The translations under genes were made by a program, and so were the position numbers. Source: Desulfobacteraceae bacterium (GTDB lineage Bacteria; Desulfobacterota; Desulfobacteria; Desulfobacterales; Desulfosarcinaceae). From it: a DNA stretch of 64,000 nucleotides. The stretch lies in NCBI GenBank assembly GCA_013003715.1, contig JABDIN010000067.1, forward strand, positions 21,072-85,071. Reading direction: 5' to 3'. The notes beneath the pieces are model-generated. The model searched no databases. It was not told the origin of the DNA and worked only from the letters and a program-made list of their open reading frames with translations. This document shows, piece by piece, positions 16,475 to 24,611 of the stretch; position 1 is the first letter of the stretch, and each line of letters opens with the position of its first letter.

Positions 16475-17259
16475 GTATTGTCCTTTATATCCAGAAGCGA
16501 AACCAGTTCTTGATGAATTTTGCCGTTGGTCACGAGAATTTCATTCGAATCCGGTAAAACAGGGTTGTTGGAAAAATCGGTGGCCATGCCATCCGCCTCC
16601 GTGGCGATTAATAACCCGGCCGCGATGTCCCATGGTTTAAGATATTGTTCCCAGAAGCCATCAAATCGGCCACAACCGACGAAACACAGGTCCAATGCCG
16701 CTGAACCGAGCCGTCGAATGCCGCGGGATGAACGCAAACAATTCGAGAACCGGCGAAAGATAGATTCGGATTCATTTTTAATCGTATACGGGAAACCCGT
16801 GGCCAGGAGGCTGTCTGAGACATTCTCAGCATTGCTGACATGAATTTTTACGCCATTCAGTTCAGCCCCTTGTCCCTTTATGGCCGTAAATAATTCACAA
16901 GTAATGGGATTCCAGACGACGCCGACCTGAATTCGCCCCCGAAACTCAAATGCAATGGATACAGCAAAAATACCCAGGCCATGAGCGAAGTTGGTGGTTC
17001 CATCCAATGGATCAATGATCCATCGACACTCAGGATTGCCGTCGATGGCACCTGTCTCTTCACTTAATATCGAATGATCTGGATACCGCTCTTTGATAAG
17101 CCGAACGATGACCTCTTCGGAATCGGTATCTGCATCCGTTACGAGATCGATTGCGCCTTTTTTCCCTATGGTTTCTATACTGCCGAACCAGGATCGTATT
17201 TTTTCCCCGCCCTGGTGTGCCGCCAAGATTCCCGTCCGTAAGATATTGTCCATATTCAT
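16471..17259 (-). CDS. suhB: Inositol-1-monophosphatase family protein (SuhB-like)
   Basis: A 262-residue Mg2+-dependent phosphatase of the FIG superfamily. The metal-binding triad is intact: SEETG (Glu), WIIDPLDGTTNF (Asp-Pro-Leu-Asp-Gly-Thr) and KPWDIAAG near the C-terminus. Members hydrolyse inositol-1-phosphate or related sugar phosphates; E. coli SuhB also works in rRNA transcription antitermination. Here it lies downstream of hflX on the same strand and is followed at once by a small Cys-containing protein. Substrate not determinable. Confidence 0.9.
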   Translation of the reverse strand: MNMDNILRTGILAAHQGGEKIRSWFGSIETIGKKGAIDLVTDADTDSEEVIVRLIKERYPDHSILSEETGAIDGNPECRWIIDPLDGTTNFAHGLGIFAVSIAFEFRGRIQVGVVWNPITCELFTAIKGQGAELNGVKIHVSNAENVSDSLLATGFPYTIKNESESIFRRFSNCLRSSRGIRRLGSAALDLCFVGCGRFDGFWEQYLKPWDIAAGLLIATEADGMATDFSNNPVLPDSNEILVTNGKIHQELVSLLDIKDNT

Positions 17260-17354
17260 AAAGTATGACTCTTATATGGTTTTTTTTTGGTGGTCAACCC
17301 AATTATGCGGATGATAATTCCGGTGATTTCCGGCGGCCGTCAATCACTTCAACC

Positions 17355-17380
17355 ATGCATGACGACCACAAATCATGCAT
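17355..17380 (-). terminator. Hairpin directly after hflX
   Basis: A perfect 8-bp stem ATGCATGA / TCATGCAT with a 10-base loop immediately following the hflX stop on the minus strand. No T-run follows, so termination is uncertain; it may separate hflX from suhB expression. Confidence 0.35.
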
Positions 17381-19029
17381 TACAGGGGGTTCGAAGGGAT
17401 GTCCCTGTCATCGGAAATAACTGCCGAGAGAGCGGTCAATATCGGTACTAATGAACGATTGTCATTCGCCTGGATTGGAATCCCCCGGGTTTGTCTTTTA
17501 TATTTTTCCACCACGTCGGTGGCGACGAGATCTATTTTGTTTAGCGCAATTACTTTAGGGAGATGAGATAGGTTCAGATCCACAACGATGCGATCCACGG
17601 CGTCCATTTGGTCGATGCACCGGGGATTTGACACATCAATCACGTGCAACAGCACATCAGACACCTCCAGTTCCTCCAGGGTGGCGCGAAACGCGGCCAT
17701 CAAGTCTTTCGGCAGGTCCCGGATAAACCCGACGGTGTCGGATATGATCACCTCCACATCTTTTGGAAATTTCAATCGCCGGCTGGAGGGATCCAGAGTT
17801 GCAAATAGTCGATTTTCAGCGCGTACTTTGCTTTTCGTCAGGGTATTCAGAAGTGTGGATTTCCCGGCATTTGTATAACCGATAATACTGACAAGGGGTA
17901 ATTCTCTTTTTTCTCTAAGTCGCCGCTTTTGTTTCCTTTGGTTTTGAACTTGTTTGAGGGCTTTCTCGAGCCGGTTGATTTTATCCCGCACCCGCCGCCG
18001 ATTGACTTCAAGTTTGGTTTCACCGGGGCCTCTGCCCCCAATGCCGCCGGTCAGTCTGGACATTGCGGTATTTTTGGCTATCAGCCGGGGTAATAAATAT
18101 TTCAGCTGGGCAAGCTCAACCTGCAGTTTCCCATCACGGGTTTTTGCACGTAGGGCAAAAATATCCAGGATCAATTGTGTTCTGTCGATTACCTTCAGCT
18201 CAATTTGATCGGTGATTGATCTGATTTGTGATGGATTCAAGTCCTGATCGAATATGATGAGGGTGGCGCCTTCCTGAAGCGCGAGAATTGCAAGTTCCCT
18301 CAGTTTGCCACGTCCCATTAAAAAACGCGGGTCAACCGATTTTCGATATTGAATGATGGTGCGTGCAATGCTGATATTGCTTGATTTCGCCAGATCAGCA
18401 AGCTCGTTCATTGAATCCCGTGCCCCTTTTTTTGATGCCGTACTGATGCTCACAAGAACAGCGCGTTCTTTACCACCGTCGACATCAAAAGTGGCCTGCT
18501 GTTGTGAAAGTTCGGTTTCAAGTGCTTGGATTGTGCGAAGACAATCGATATCCAGTTCGCCCGGATTCAAATGAGGCAGCACCTGGTATGCTTTGCCATC
18601 GGCGGCATATGGTAAAACCTGTGCCCAGTGTATGTACTCCGGGTCTCCCTGCTGAGTAATCGTGATTGCCGCCATGAGGTCCATGCGCAACAGGGATAAA
18701 TCCATCAAATCATCTGATGTCAGCGGTTCATTTTTCAAATGGGTATGAACGCATCTCAGTCCCCGCAGCCGGCCGGCGGCCAATCTGTATTCGCTTGTAT
18801 CCGGAATCAGAATGCTCTGTTGATCACCGATGATAACGTGTTGAATCTTGCCGCCCCTATCGATCAGTAATCCGATTTGGCGGCGGATTTCGTAACTGAG
18901 CCGCGCCGTATCGCGCGCCAATTCGCGTCCGATGATGTAATTGGTGGGCGTTTTCCGGCGATACAAGTTCTCAAGGCGTTTGATTTGATTTGATTTCAAA
19001 CCTTTTGAATTGCCGAAAAGTTTTTTCAT
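17380..19029 (-). CDS. hflX: GTPase HflX
   Basis: A 549-residue ribosome-associated GTPase. G-motifs: G1 GYTNAGKSTL (~375), G3 DTVGFI, G4 NKID, plus the G2 region ATLDPSSR. The HflX N-domain with the glycine-rich GPGETKLE segment precedes. It is about 120 residues longer than E. coli HflX; the first ~190 residues form an extra N-terminal region (IGRELARDTARLSYEIRRQ, TSDDLMDLSLLRMD) that is common in Desulfobacterota and Firmicutes homologues. HflX splits stalled or hibernating 70S ribosomes. It overlaps the end of dnaB by 4 bases (ATGA), so translation is coupled. Confidence 0.93.
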   Translation of the reverse strand: MKKLFGNSKGLKSNQIKRLENLYRRKTPTNYIIGRELARDTARLSYEIRRQIGLLIDRGGKIQHVIIGDQQSILIPDTSEYRLAAGRLRGLRCVHTHLKNEPLTSDDLMDLSLLRMDLMAAITITQQGDPEYIHWAQVLPYAADGKAYQVLPHLNPGELDIDCLRTIQALETELSQQQATFDVDGGKERAVLVSISTASKKGARDSMNELADLAKSSNISIARTIIQYRKSVDPRFLMGRGKLRELAILALQEGATLIIFDQDLNPSQIRSITDQIELKVIDRTQLILDIFALRAKTRDGKLQVELAQLKYLLPRLIAKNTAMSRLTGGIGGRGPGETKLEVNRRRVRDKINRLEKALKQVQNQRKQKRRLREKRELPLVSIIGYTNAGKSTLLNTLTKSKVRAENRLFATLDPSSRRLKFPKDVEVIISDTVGFIRDLPKDLMAAFRATLEELEVSDVLLHVIDVSNPRCIDQMDAVDRIVVDLNLSHLPKVIALNKIDLVATDVVEKYKRQTRGIPIQANDNRSLVPILTALSAVISDDRDIPSNPL

Positions 19030-20393
19030 GGGGTATCTGACGCAGGGTTTTCAAATCGGGTGTATCTGTTGATGAATGTCAGGTGCGCAACACCAGTTGG
19101 GCCATTTCGTTGTTTGGCGAGGATTACTTCCGCTGTTCCACGATTCGGATTGTTTTCATCCTTATTGTAGACTTCGTCCCTGTATATAAATGCAACAACA
19201 TCCGCATCCTGTTCCAGAGCGCCGGATTCTCGCAGGTCTGAAAGTTGCGGGCGTTTGTCACTGCGTTCTTCGAGTTTTCGATTTAGCTGAGACAATGCTA
19301 TAACGGGTACATTCAATTCTTTAGCCAGGATTTTCAGGGATCTTGATATTTCTGAAATCTCAAGATCTCTCCGCTCATTTTTGGTGCCGCCTCGCATTAG
19401 TTGAAGGTAATCGATAATTACCAATCCCAGGTCTTTTTCCATTTTCAATCGGCGGGATTTTGTTCTGATGGTTGTTGCGGATATGTCCGGAGAGTCATCT
19501 ATATAAATCGGAACGTCCGATAAGATGCCTGCCGCATCCGTGAGTTTTGACCAATCGTCCTGCCCTAAAAAACCACTGCGAATGCGGGATGAGTCTACTC
19601 TTGCTTCGGCACAAAGCATTCTCATGGACAATTGCTCTTTTGACATTTCCAAGGAAAAAATCGCAACGGGTGTATTGCCGACCACGGCTGCATTTCTGGC
19701 CAGGTTCAGCGCGAGAGCGGTCTTACCCATTGCTGGTCGAGCCGCAAGAATAATCAAATCAGATCTTTGAAACCCTGCGGTCAGGTTGTCCAGCTTTGAA
19801 AATCCGGTGGGTACGCCGGTTACCAGTGCGCGGTTACCCTCGCGTTCTTCAATCGCCTCAATATTGGTTTCCACCATTTTCCCCAGCGGTGAAAAGCTTT
19901 GGCGGCTCGAATTTTCGGAGATTTCATACACCGCTTTTTCAGCAAAATCGATGATGTTTTCCAGCTCTCCCTGATCCTCAAAGCATTTTCTGACGATCTC
20001 AGTCGCACTTTGTATCAGTCGTCGCAGAGAGGCTTTTTCACGTATAATTTTCGCATAGTGCAACGGGTTGACGGCCACTGGTATGGAGTCGACAAAATTG
20101 GCCAGAAAGGCTGCACCGCCGATGTCTTCCAAATGGCCTTTTTCACGAAGATAATTGGACAGGGTGACAAGGTCTACCGGCTCGGCTTTGGAGAAAAGTC
20201 CGGCGATGGCGGTAAAGATTTTTTGGTGTGTGGTTTTATAAAAATCTTCCGGTGACAATATGTCAAGTATATCCAACAGCGTGCTGTTGTCTATTAAAAT
20301 CGAGGAGAGGATTGATTCCTCAGCCTCAACACTTTGTGGGGGCAGCGTGAATAGCGAGGGGTCTTTTGGCTGTTGGGTATGACGTTCAACCAT
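19026..20393 (-). CDS. dnaB: Replicative DNA helicase DnaB
   Basis: A 455-residue hexameric replicative helicase. The N-terminal domain (VEAEESILSSILID, ~20-33) and the RecA-like core are intact: Walker A AARPAMGKTALALN (~213), Walker B LVIIDYLQLM (~318), the SQLNRKLEER loop, and the arginine finger region RESGALEQDADVV. No intein or insertion interrupts it. It forms part of the rpsF-rpsR-DUF2232-rplI-dnaB-hflX cluster common in Desulfobacterota. A 9-bp hairpin stands between rplI and dnaB. Confidence 0.96.
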   Translation of the reverse strand: MVERHTQQPKDPSLFTLPPQSVEAEESILSSILIDNSTLLDILDILSPEDFYKTTHQKIFTAIAGLFSKAEPVDLVTLSNYLREKGHLEDIGGAAFLANFVDSIPVAVNPLHYAKIIREKASLRRLIQSATEIVRKCFEDQGELENIIDFAEKAVYEISENSSRQSFSPLGKMVETNIEAIEEREGNRALVTGVPTGFSKLDNLTAGFQRSDLIILAARPAMGKTALALNLARNAAVVGNTPVAIFSLEMSKEQLSMRMLCAEARVDSSRIRSGFLGQDDWSKLTDAAGILSDVPIYIDDSPDISATTIRTKSRRLKMEKDLGLVIIDYLQLMRGGTKNERRDLEISEISRSLKILAKELNVPVIALSQLNRKLEERSDKRPQLSDLRESGALEQDADVVAFIYRDEVYNKDENNPNRGTAEVILAKQRNGPTGVAHLTFINRYTRFENPASDTP

Positions 20394-20409
20394 AACAATA
20401 CGGTGCTAT

Positions 20410-20440
20410 ACCGCCCGGTATCATTAACATTCCGGGCGGT
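20410..20440 (-). other. GC-rich hairpin between rplI and dnaB
   Basis: ACCGCCCGG and CCGGGCGGT form a perfect 9-bp stem around a 13-base loop in the 101-base gap. Without a T-tract it is more likely an RNA-processing or attenuating stem than a terminator, lowering dnaB and hflX expression relative to ribosomal proteins. Confidence 0.5.
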
Positions 20441-20494
20441 TCCATGGGGGCTAAAATTAGAGATTCATATACGTATTCGGTGCGTACCGAAAGG

Positions 20495-20938
20495 TTATTC
20501 AGGCACGATTTCCACTACGATTTCAGGCTCAACCTCCTTATAAACACGAACAGGAATATTAAAAGTGCCGATTGTCTTAATGGGTTCGCTAAGCAGGATC
20601 ATCCGTTTTTCTACTTCGATGTCTTGTTTTGTCAATGCGTCGAGAATGTCGCGAACCGTAACCGATCCATACAACCGATCTTCCTCATGCACCTTTGCCG
20701 CTATCTGAACCTGAACGCCTTCCAACCGTTTGGCCATCTCTTCTGCGAAGGCTTTTTCCTTGGCGATCTGGAGTTCAAACTTCTTCTTTTCCTGCTCGAG
20801 GATTTTTCGGTATTGTGGCGTTGCCGGCACGGCTTTATCTTGCGGTAACAGGTAGTTCCGCGCATAACCATTCGCGACTTTGACCTCACTGCCGATGATG
20901 CCGAGAGAGTCGATTGTTTCTTTTAATATTACTTTCAT
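20495..20938 (-). CDS. rplI: Ribosomal protein bL9
   Basis: A 147-residue bL9. The N-terminal rRNA-binding domain (MKVILKETIDSLGIIGSEVKVANGYARNYL, read as VILKETIDSLG and VANGYARNYLLP) is followed by the long central helix (~45-75, Lys/Glu-rich) and the C-terminal domain (EDRLYGSVTVRDILDAL). Length is normal. GGAGG lies 8 bases upstream of the ATG. Confidence 0.97.
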   Translation of the reverse strand: MKVILKETIDSLGIIGSEVKVANGYARNYLLPQDKAVPATPQYRKILEQEKKKFELQIAKEKAFAEEMAKRLEGVQVQIAAKVHEEDRLYGSVTVRDILDALTKQDIEVEKRMILLSEPIKTIGTFNIPVRVYKEVEPEIVVEIVPE

Positions 20939-20972
20939 TTGATAACCTCCAAATTGCTAAAGCCGAATGCGC

Positions 20973-21941
20973 TCATTTAGGATTTTTATTTTCAATTTCG
21001 GGTGGATTCAGTTTTCGAAAATCGAGCCACAAGTCAAACAGACCCAGTCCAATGACAAATAACCATAGGATCTGCTGCACCGCCAGAAATGCATAGAGGA
21101 TAATTCTGACAATCCGTGGGATATTTTTTTTTTCAAAGAAAAACGAAACCACGGCGATCCCATGGAAGAAATATACGGCGAGTAAAATGAACAAGCCGTT
21201 CATTCCGATCATCTTTATACTGCTGCCACCGATTAATAGTAAGAAACCGGTCCCGATAACCCCCCAAATCAGTTTTTCCGGGGACTTCCATTGGTTCAAT
21301 GAACCGAAGTCCGGGTAAAATAAGGATTTTGCCTTGAGTACCGGACGTGAAATAACCATATTCGTCCAGGTTACGAACAGTGCGGATACAAAAATTAACG
21401 CCGGCAAAATACGGACCAGAAAGAACTGCAGGCCATTAAAGGACTGTTTGATAATCGAAATTTGTTCGTCTGATACGCCGATATTTTCATACCAGGATAT
21501 GGTCAACTCAAGATTTTTTACCACATATCGTGTAACTAAATCAATGAGACCGATATTGGTGTAGCCGCTGTAAACCAACATGGCCGCCAAACTGATGCCG
21601 ACAATTGCAATACAGGTATAGCCGACTGTTTTTTCGATGGATAACTCTTTTTCAAATAGTTCAAATAGAATAAGGCCGAGAACCATCATTTCCAATAGGA
21701 AGAAAACATCCAAGGACAAACGGCCAACGGTGACCGTTAGAATTCCAGCCGTGAGTACCGGAATAATAATACCGTTTTTCCTGCCCAGTTTAGCTCTATA
21801 GAAAAGAACAGGCAGCGGGATGAGAAGCGATATGAAAAAACCGGCTATGGGCATCATGAGCGATACGGCAACAATGCAACAGGTAATTGCCGTTCCGGTA
21901 ACAATATCCCTCAATAATTCTGTATTTATCGCTTGTGGCAC
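20973..21941 (-). CDS. DUF2232 (YybS-like) membrane protein
   Basis: A 322-residue polytopic membrane protein with about eight hydrophobic segments, in the DUF2232/YybS family. Family members are regularly encoded between rpsR and rplI in Desulfobacterota and Firmicutes and look like ECF-transporter S components; function is unknown. Seen: N-terminal hydrophobic block ITCCIVAVSLMMPIAGFF, central loop TISWYENIGVSDEQI, and C-terminal WLFVIGLGLFDLWLDFRKL. It sits 33 bases after rpsR and 34 before rplI, so it is part of the ribosomal operon. Confidence 0.82.
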   Translation of the reverse strand: MPQAINTELLRDIVTGTAITCCIVAVSLMMPIAGFFISLLIPLPVLFYRAKLGRKNGIIIPVLTAGILTVTVGRLSLDVFFLLEMMVLGLILFELFEKELSIEKTVGYTCIAIVGISLAAMLVYSGYTNIGLIDLVTRYVVKNLELTISWYENIGVSDEQISIIKQSFNGLQFFLVRILPALIFVSALFVTWTNMVISRPVLKAKSLFYPDFGSLNQWKSPEKLIWGVIGTGFLLLIGGSSIKMIGMNGLFILLAVYFFHGIAVVSFFFEKKNIPRIVRIILYAFLAVQQILWLFVIGLGLFDLWLDFRKLNPPEIENKNPK

Positions 21942-21974
21942 GCCCCCGCTGCTCCTTATATAAGGAAGTTGCCG

Positions 21975-22238
21975 TTATGATTCGACAGTACCGACGAACG
22001 GTAACAGCGCAATGGTTCGCGCCCGCTTGATCTCATGAGTTAATTTCCGTTGATGTTTCGCACAAGTACCTGTAATGCGCCGAGGAATAATTTTACCGCG
22101 TTCGGTTATGAAGTATTTCAGTGTCCTGGGTTCCTTGTAGTTGATGCTCACGTTGCTATCTGCGCAAAAACGGCAAACCTTGCGTCGATGAAATACCCGT
22201 CTTTTTCTTCTTTTATTTTTGGGCTGATATGCGGCCAT
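21975..22238 (-). CDS. rpsR: Ribosomal protein bS18
   Basis: An 87-residue bS18, with the conserved core [19 protein letters not shown] (residues ~22-40), [21 protein letters not shown], and [10 protein letters not shown]. The N-terminus is strongly basic ([14 protein letters not shown]). The cysteines in CRFC and GTCAKH are the zinc-type (C+) set. It starts 2 bases after the rpsF stop, with AGAGGAG inside the rpsF end as ribosome site. Confidence 0.97.
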   Translation of the reverse strand: MAAYQPKNKRRKRRVFHRRKVCRFCADSNVSINYKEPRTLKYFITERGKIIPRRITGTCAKHQRKLTHEIKRARTIALLPFVGTVES

Positions 22239-22240
22239 GA

Positions 22241-22747
22241 TTACTCCTCTTCCTTTGTTTCTGGTTTGCTTGCGTCACTGTCTCCATCCGCATCTTTTTC
22301 AGGTGATGTGTCGGCGTCTTTTTCCGTGGATGCGTCTGCATCTTTTTTCGGCGACACATCTTCGGTTGATTCCACGGAGGTGTCCGGTTTGTCGGCAGTT
22401 TCAGATGCTTTGGCTGCTGTTTCAGCGGCAATTTCTTCTTTTATTTTTTCCGGGTCCGCATCCTTGTCCAATAACACGGACATGTATTTCATGACCCTGT
22501 CATCAATGCGAAAGAACCTTTCCAGTTCATCCACCAGAGAGCCGTCGCCACAAAAATCAAGGCGTACGTAATATCCACGAATTTTTTTCTTAATTTCGTA
22601 GGCAAGCTTTTTAATTCCCCAATCGTCTTGAATCAAAAATATACCATTGAATTTGGGAATGAGATCGCAGATTTTTTCGAGAAGATTGGTACGATCCTCT
22701 TCAGATATGTCAGGATCGAAGATAACTAGGGTTTCGTAACGTCGCAT
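22241..22747 (-). CDS. rpsF: Ribosomal protein bS6 with long acidic repeat tail
   Basis: A 168-residue bS6. The first ~100 residues are the normal ferredoxin-like domain ([19 protein letters not shown] at start, [30 protein letters not shown]). The last ~65 residues are unusual: rich in Ala, Asp, Glu, Ser and Thr with repeats of the form S-T/P-E/K-KDAD, ending in KEEE. E. coli S6 ends in Glu residues to which RimK adds more glutamates; this tail far exceeds that. AAAGGAGGT before the ATG is a near-perfect ribosome site. First gene of the minus-strand ribosomal operon. Confidence 0.95.
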   Translation of the reverse strand: MRRYETLVIFDPDISEEDRTNLLEKICDLIPKFNGIFLIQDDWGIKKLAYEIKKKIRGYYVRLDFCGDGSLVDELERFFRIDDRVMKYMSVLLDKDADPEKIKEEIAAETAAKASETADKPDTSVESTEDVSPKKDADASTEKDADTSPEKDADGDSDASKPETKEEE

Positions 22748-22825
22748 AAAACCTCCTTTTGGGTATTAAGCCCTGCATCTGCAGAGCAAGGATAAAAGAA
22801 ACAGCTATGATCATAAAAATTTAAT

Positions 22826-22855
22826 TACCTATCATTCCGGAAAATCATAAGTCAA
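22826..22855 (-). promoter_or_regulatory. Candidate sigma-70 promoter for the rpsF operon
   Basis: On the minus strand TTGACT (22,850-22,855) is followed after about 17 bases by ATAGGTAAT, roughly 80 bases before rpsF. The -35 is close to consensus and the -10 is weak. Confidence 0.4.
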
Positions 22856-23138
22856 GGAATTAAATTCGTTTATTCCGGGCAATCGTATTTGAAAGCAGCT
22901 TATATTTTTGACGATTTCCTTTTATCAGAGAAGATCGTGAAAATCCCCGGTCAAGAATGACAATTGTCAAAACAAGGTATGTTACCGGGTTTGAACCCCA
23001 TGTCATGCCGGTTTTTCTAAAATACAGATAAGTATCGGGGAGTTTTACATTGGAATTGCGAAGGCCAAGCGGGTTGGGTGATTTGCCAGCAAGCTTGAGC
23101 ATTGTTATGGCATTAATTTGCACATTTTCCTACATAAA

Positions 23139-23316
23139 TGGAAAAACAAGCCGCTGCAATACTTTTCAGCAGTAGGTATAGCCATCAGTCGAGAGTCCGG
23201 TAATCATTCAGGCGAAGAAGAGAAAATCAAGAGCGTCGCGGGTGCACATCTGTAAGTGGAATAACAGCTTCAGGTAACCATTCGAGAGACAAGAGTTGCA
23301 GCGGCTTATTTTCTAC
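23139..23316. repeat. MITE-like element bounded by inverted repeats
   Basis: AAGCCGCTGCAA at 23,148-23,159 and its exact reverse complement TTGCAGCGGCTT at 23,296-23,307; similarity extends outward to about 20 bases (GGAAAAAC versus GAAAATA on the other strand). The ~155-base interior has no open frame. No clear target-site duplication is seen, so a non-autonomous element is only suggested. Confidence 0.4.
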
Positions 23317-23454
23317 CGGTTAGATAAGCAAAATAAATGCCAAGGCTCGTCAATTGCAGTAATAATGTATAATATCATAGATATAATAGTATGTTATAAG
23401 AACAGAATTAATGGCCAGGTTCGAGGAAATAATTGCATATAGCTCATAATGACT

Positions 23455-23487
23455 GGGTCAAAGTGAACATGTGGTTCAAAATGACCC
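23455..23487. repeat. 33-base dyad, possibly an insertion-sequence end
   Basis: GGGTCA...TGAAC atgtg GTTCA...TGACCC forms nested inverted repeats, preceded by TGACT. Repeated GGGTCA words near the ends are typical of IS21-family termini, but no istA/istB remains are readable beside it; an operator is the alternative. Confidence 0.35.
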
Positions 23488-23897
23488 GTATTTAACAGCG
23501 TCAATCCGATTTGCGTTATCACCTGTCTGCCACTGCTGACTGATGACAAATTGATCATCAGTATGGTTTTTCAGATACGATACCATCAGCGTGAGTCTAA
23601 ACGACGGACTTACTATTCGCCTATCTTAGGGCTGGTCGACAAATCACCCCGGTGCATGATATTTTAGAGCTTCCGACAATTAACGGACGGTCATACGAAT
23701 CGATTATGCTTCTGTTGCCAAACCCCGATATCGCGAAATAAAAAATTGACTTCTCCCATTGCCTGATTTAGAAAAATGGTAACCATTAGTAAAACATTGT
23801 GAGTTTATCTTTCACGCCTTGAAAAACATCATATTCATAAGCACCAACCCCGGAAAATCGGTCGGTCTTTAAGATGAGTGTTACCGGATTCAATTGA

Positions 23898-24278
23898 ATG
23901 GTCTCTTTTTTAAAAAGGATGCTTTTATTCCAAATACGCTTGAAGAAAAGGTTCAAAGCAAAAACGGGCGTATTTGTCGTTTACGAACAATCCTACCTGA
24001 AGAATCAGGTTGACTCGCTGAGTATGGGCGGGCTTTCATTTTATTACGTTGATAGCGGCCTGAAAATTGACAAGGGCACCTATGAACTCTCGTTGATCAC
24101 CAATGCCCGCATATCTCTCGGGCATATCGGCTTCAAGACCGTATCGGATACAGTAACCGGTGAAGTTTTATTTCAGAATAAGAAGATCAAGCGCCAGAGT
24201 GTCCAATTTGAGAATCTCTCCATTGCGCAAAAGAGCCAACTAAAACAGATCATTCGCGATCACACTATCAGGGTGTGA
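23898..24278 (+). CDS. PilZ-domain protein (c-di-GMP receptor candidate)
   Basis: A 126-residue protein whose body fits a PilZ domain: a basic stretch before the barrel (RLKKRFKAKTG), the D/NxSxxG element DSLSMGGLSF at ~39-48, strands ending in IGFKTVSDTVTGEVLF, and the closing FENLSIAQKSQLKQIIRDH typical of PilZ proteins. The arginine motif is RxxxxRxK-like rather than a clean RxxxR, so c-di-GMP binding is plausible but not assured. It stands alone between the gene-poor region and tRNA-Val. Notable beside the c-di-GMP riboswitch at 32.5 kb. Confidence 0.75.
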   Translation: MVSFLKRMLLFQIRLKKRFKAKTGVFVVYEQSYLKNQVDSLSMGGLSFYYVDSGLKIDKGTYELSLITNARISLGHIGFKTVSDTVTGEVLFQNKKIKRQSVQFENLSIAQKSQLKQIIRDHTIRV

Positions 24279-24450
24279 TATGACATCTGAGCCATTGCCC
24301 CACCAACATGTTCAGTTCGGATAGTTCCTTATTCAAAAATGTACGGACAAAGGGGGCATTTTGTCTGGCATCCATGAGCGATTTCATGGAGTACCGGATT
24401 TGAACCCGCTGCCCGAACGCCACGGTCGATGGTCCGATGCAGATCACGAA

Positions 24451-24480
24451 AAGAAAAAGGCCGGATTTTTAATCCGGCCT
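24451..24480 (-). terminator. Intrinsic terminator of tRNA-Val
   Basis: On the minus strand AGGCCGGATT-AAA-AATCCGGCCT forms a perfect 10-bp stem followed by TTTTCTT. It stands 19 bases after the 3' end of the tRNA. Confidence 0.9.
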
Positions 24481-24498
24481 AAGTTCTTGTTTTTATTG

Positions 24499-24573
24499 TG
24501 GTAGGCGGTACTGGATTTGAACCAGTGACTTCCACCGTGTGAAGGTGGCACTCTCCCGCTGAGTTAACCGCCC
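24499..24573 (-). tRNA. tRNA-Val (anticodon CAC)
   Basis: A complete 75-base cloverleaf on the minus strand: acceptor GGGCGGT/ACCGCCT (one G-U pair at the end), D-arm ACTCAGCGGGAGAGT, anticodon stem CCACC/GGTGG with loop TTCACAC, T-arm ACTGG-TTCAAAT-CCAGT, discriminator A and encoded CCA. The anticodon CAC reads GTG. It ends about 38 bases before the 3' end of scpB and has its own terminator. Confidence 0.95.
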
Positions 24574-24611
24574 ATTCGTGTCGATTCGCAGAGATATTTA
24601 AGTATATGTTT

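Larger units (their letters stand above)
22860..23897. other. Gene-poor region with inverted repeats and decayed sequence
   Basis: About 1 kb with no gene I can support. It holds an imperfect ~20-bp inverted repeat pair bounding about 178 bases (23,139-23,316), a 33-base dyad at 23,455-23,487, and a short open frame near 23,590 (RYHQRESKRRTYYSPI) ending after about 30 residues. The look is of old mobile-element debris. The end just before the PilZ gene probably carries its promoter, but none is clear. Confidence 0.5.

Noticed and set aside
22978..22996. Second T-arm-like word (GGGTTTGAACCCC)
   Set aside because: No cloverleaf can be formed on either strand.
22860..23123. An 87-codon minus-strand frame upstream of rpsF
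   Set aside because: No recognisable motif, it runs up to the likely rpsF promoter, and its composition looks random.
23560..23680. Short frame RYHQRESKRRTYYSPI as a transposase remnant
   Set aside because: About 30 residues only, and no match to a transposase motif I can name; kept as debris in the region note.
24391..24425. tRNA-like T-arm (GGATTTGAACCC on the plus strand)
   Set aside because: The T-stem has a mismatch and no acceptor, D or anticodon arm can be built around it; probably a fragment or chance.
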